From Candidatus Thiodictyon syntrophicum (lineage in GTDB: Bacteria > Pseudomonadota > Gammaproteobacteria > Chromatiales > Chromatiaceae), in contig NZ_CP020370.1 of assembly GCF_002813775.1 (NCBI RefSeq), positions 3,187,501 to 3,251,500 of the forward strand: 64,000 bases of DNA. Reading direction: 5' to 3'. Both the position numbers and the translations under genes were made by a program. The notes beneath the pieces are model-generated. The model did no database searches, was not told the DNA's origin, and worked only from the letters and a program-made list of their open reading frames with translations. Shown here piece after piece: positions 63,301-64,000 of this stretch (the first letter of the stretch is position 1; every line of letters begins with the position of its first letter).

Positions 63301-64000
63301 CGCATCGTGGGCCACCGCCTCGACCGCCGGCAGCGCCGCCAGCGTCGCCACGAGGGCCCGGATCGCGCTGTGATCGTTGCTGTCCGGGATCTCGATATAC
63401 GCCGTGCCGATGGCCGGGAGGCCGCCCACCACCCGCGCGTTGGCGGCGGCCGACGCGGTGAGCACCGGGCCGAGGCTTGCCCCCTCGCGCAGCATGACCA
63501 TCAGCCGGGTGCGGGAGACGGGCTGGAAGATCTCGGGCTCCACGCTGAAGTGGGCCGGGTCCGCCGGGGTCAGCGGCAGGTCCGGCACGCCCCCCGCGGG
63601 GTCGATCAGGCGCACCTCGGCAATCGCCTGCACCGCCGGGTTGGCCACCGCCCGCACCGCGACCCGCACCACCGGCTCCGGCGGCAGGGTGTCCGGCGCC
63701 TGGTAGATTGCCGGGGTCCCCTGGGTGATGGTGCCATGCACCGCGTCGCCGCCGTCGCCGCCGGCCACGCTCCAGACCAGCGCCGACGGGCCGCCGGCGA
63801 CCAGGGCAGTGAACGGCGCGGTCCGTTCCAGCGGCAGATTGACCGCCGTCGGGGTCAGCGTCAGGGTCAGCGGGGAGACGAGGAAGGGCTCCGCGGTGGT
63901 CGCTTCACCGTCCGCGGTCAGAACCCGCAGCGGGTCGGTCGTGGCGCCCGCCGGAATGGTCACCCTGACCTCCTCTTCGCTGCCGCCCTGCACCTCCAGG
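60382..64000 (-). CDS. subtilisin-like (S8) serine protease with dockerin-like and regulatory domains, 5' end outside window
   Basis: Over 1200 residues are visible and the frame continues past the right edge. The protease core shows the catalytic His in GHGSHVAGTIA, the Ser in GTSMAAPHVSG, the oxyanion Asn in VVSAGND, and a likely catalytic Asp in VGLSDTRTF. Downstream lies a dockerin-like pair (DLNGDRLIQ, DFNGDGVATADDLAV), then beta-rich domains, an NHL-like stretch (AGLALDSVGNLYVTDSDAG) and a carboxypeptidase-regulatory-like domain (GLTGTVRDTAGALLTGALV) near the end. It directly precedes the giant repeat protein, whose processing it may perform; that is inference. Confidence 0.85.
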   Translation of the reverse strand, partial: LEVQGGSEEEVRVTIPAGATTDPLRVLTADGEATTAEPFLVSPLTLTLTPTAVNLPLERTAPFTALVAGGPSALVWSVAGGDGGDAVHGTITQGTPAIYQAPDTLPPEPVVRVAVRAVANPAVQAIAEVRLIDPAGGVPDLPLTPADPAHFSVEPEIFQPVSRTRLMVMLREGASLGPVLTASAAANARVVGGLPAIGTAYIEIPDSNDHSAIRALVATLAALPAVEAVAHDALISATALPPATPGTLKVLREKQVYDFATDFIWDWTLAPSRGNWGLEYANFPQVWNLKAHVGKFDRRIEVGLSDTRTFRIHPDLSGTVIWEGVTDQTVTEGHGSHVAGTIAATWGDGKGIDGASPFAVIASQPSNGGIGMGTWGAFFTSLGDMLYGQMRRLIHARPDVRVINSSQGYNWKKNGRKNWTYDGNGDGNYTDPGDYYLPALFSGQPDPAAGGEIRLTRVPSTPDNNPVIRAFVEAQGKIARRVAWWADPTRHPESGRNVMFVVSAGNDRWDIAGQLHSDPAQFDDPNIPVRAAQWNVISAQYNSPMAWAAYNGAGNVIVVEALDKTDNRANIIRAEFSGIANNMVGAQFYFSAPGVDVLSSVPLWEKPDGTFTDEAATGASRFSGYAEYSGTSMAAPHVSGLVAWLLSVDPELTTAQVLECLRQTSRGGGGAAPAIDAFAAMVYIDSIRTADPGKRKWVQKALVNIDDGSLDGNDRLVTADAHGSGIAPPAAPTWRIDLADFRRFRDALLQVQARGAFLDGPLDSLKRDLNGDRLIQAPALENVYPRVDFNGDGVATADDLAVMADPDLWNDAQIDDSGMNAAALLAELTDLIDSGDLKLDPGTLFAGGGIDRIHVTAKVTLGGGVTRTWQTDILPEHVAGAAGDLRRVLTVPSGKPVRILAAGYQGAVRRFFVLPPEATTTLTVEAGSDRELRLAQADVRVFPEQIVGRYQTNLNFDLRFQIEGASVAMDPEFYQVAFTVPPNLGTISAASVSAASSFNLSTGSTPGRYSFQAVVTDADGESILPADQPALTGAVTVRTAVIRAPAGLALDSVGNLYVTDSDAGTLTFIPPGGVGRVILSGLDQPGDVEVDSRGRSLLVAQAEGKVGRYYFGLTGTVRDTAGALLTGALVHVETPAGTLPGDASPENAFRTNDNGEFHVPDLLAPAMGGGAPTVVVTVSHRGQTKAWPVALNPVGPTFVELVFTE

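Noticed and set aside
1-64000. tRNA or rRNA genes
   Set aside because: I looked for cloverleaf-like ends and conserved T-loop sequence in the intergenic spaces and saw none; a covariance-model scan would be decisive.

Overview
The window reads as chromosomal DNA of a high-GC gammaproteobacterium. A purple sulfur bacterium of the Chromatiaceae type is the best guess. This rests on the rpsF-rpsR-DUF2232-rplI gene order, a pseudomonad-style minor-pilin/PilY1 cluster next to a FimX-like protein, the EpmA/EpmB/EF-P set, and many short intergenic repeats with 6-7 bp units. The taxonomic call is inference; there is no rRNA and no photosynthesis gene in view.

Positions 1-12.7 kb, all on the minus strand, form an anti-phage (defence) operon. 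In order of transcription it holds a DUF499 ATPase, an unrecognised 205-residue protein, a 190-residue protein with a truncated overlapping partner, a DUF1156 adenine-specific DNA methylase, an AAA ATPase with an overlapping small nuclease-like protein, and a PLD-nuclease/SNF2-helicase fusion that runs off the left edge. DUF499, DUF1156 and PLD-helicase proteins are known to travel together as a phage-defence cassette. The AAA/nuclease pair and the 190-residue/truncated pair look like additional modules lodged inside it, and both show signs of decay. A deleted DUF29 gene marks the border with the core genome.

Positions 13.4-21 kb are housekeeping: a consensus promoter, rpsF, rpsR, a DUF2232 membrane protein, rplI with a terminator, then radA, an AMIN-type amidase (amiC), mutL and a DUF2442 protein. 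Positions 21.1-24.4 kb are a scruffy stretch: a transposase-like scrap, a glucoamylase-type hydrolase, a SOUL haem-binding protein, a probable Old Yellow Enzyme scrap and a CurA-type oxidoreductase that has lost its cofactor domain. Positions 24.4-27.9 kb hold tldD-pmbA and a Phd/PIN toxin-antitoxin pair. Positions 28.2-31.7 kb hold a transglutaminase-like protein coupled to an ATP-grasp/alpha-E fusion.

Positions 31.9-42.5 kb (minus strand) carry the type IV pilus minor-pilin operon fimT-pilV-pilW-pilX-pilY1-pilE and a FimX-like REC-PAS-GGDEF-EAL protein. Positions 42.9-45.7 kb encode the EF-P beta-lysylation module (epmB divergent from efp-epmA). Then come a secreted hypothetical protein, a second degenerate GGDEF/EAL protein coupled to tsaB, a small Zn-ribbon membrane protein and a glycerate 2-kinase. 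From 51.4 kb to the right edge two very large minus-strand genes encode a 2985-residue secreted Ig-like/glycine-rich repeat protein and, directly upstream, a subtilisin-like protease with a dockerin-like segment, cut by the window edge.

At least six kinds of short intergenic repeat are scattered through the window. Several touch promoters or stop codons.
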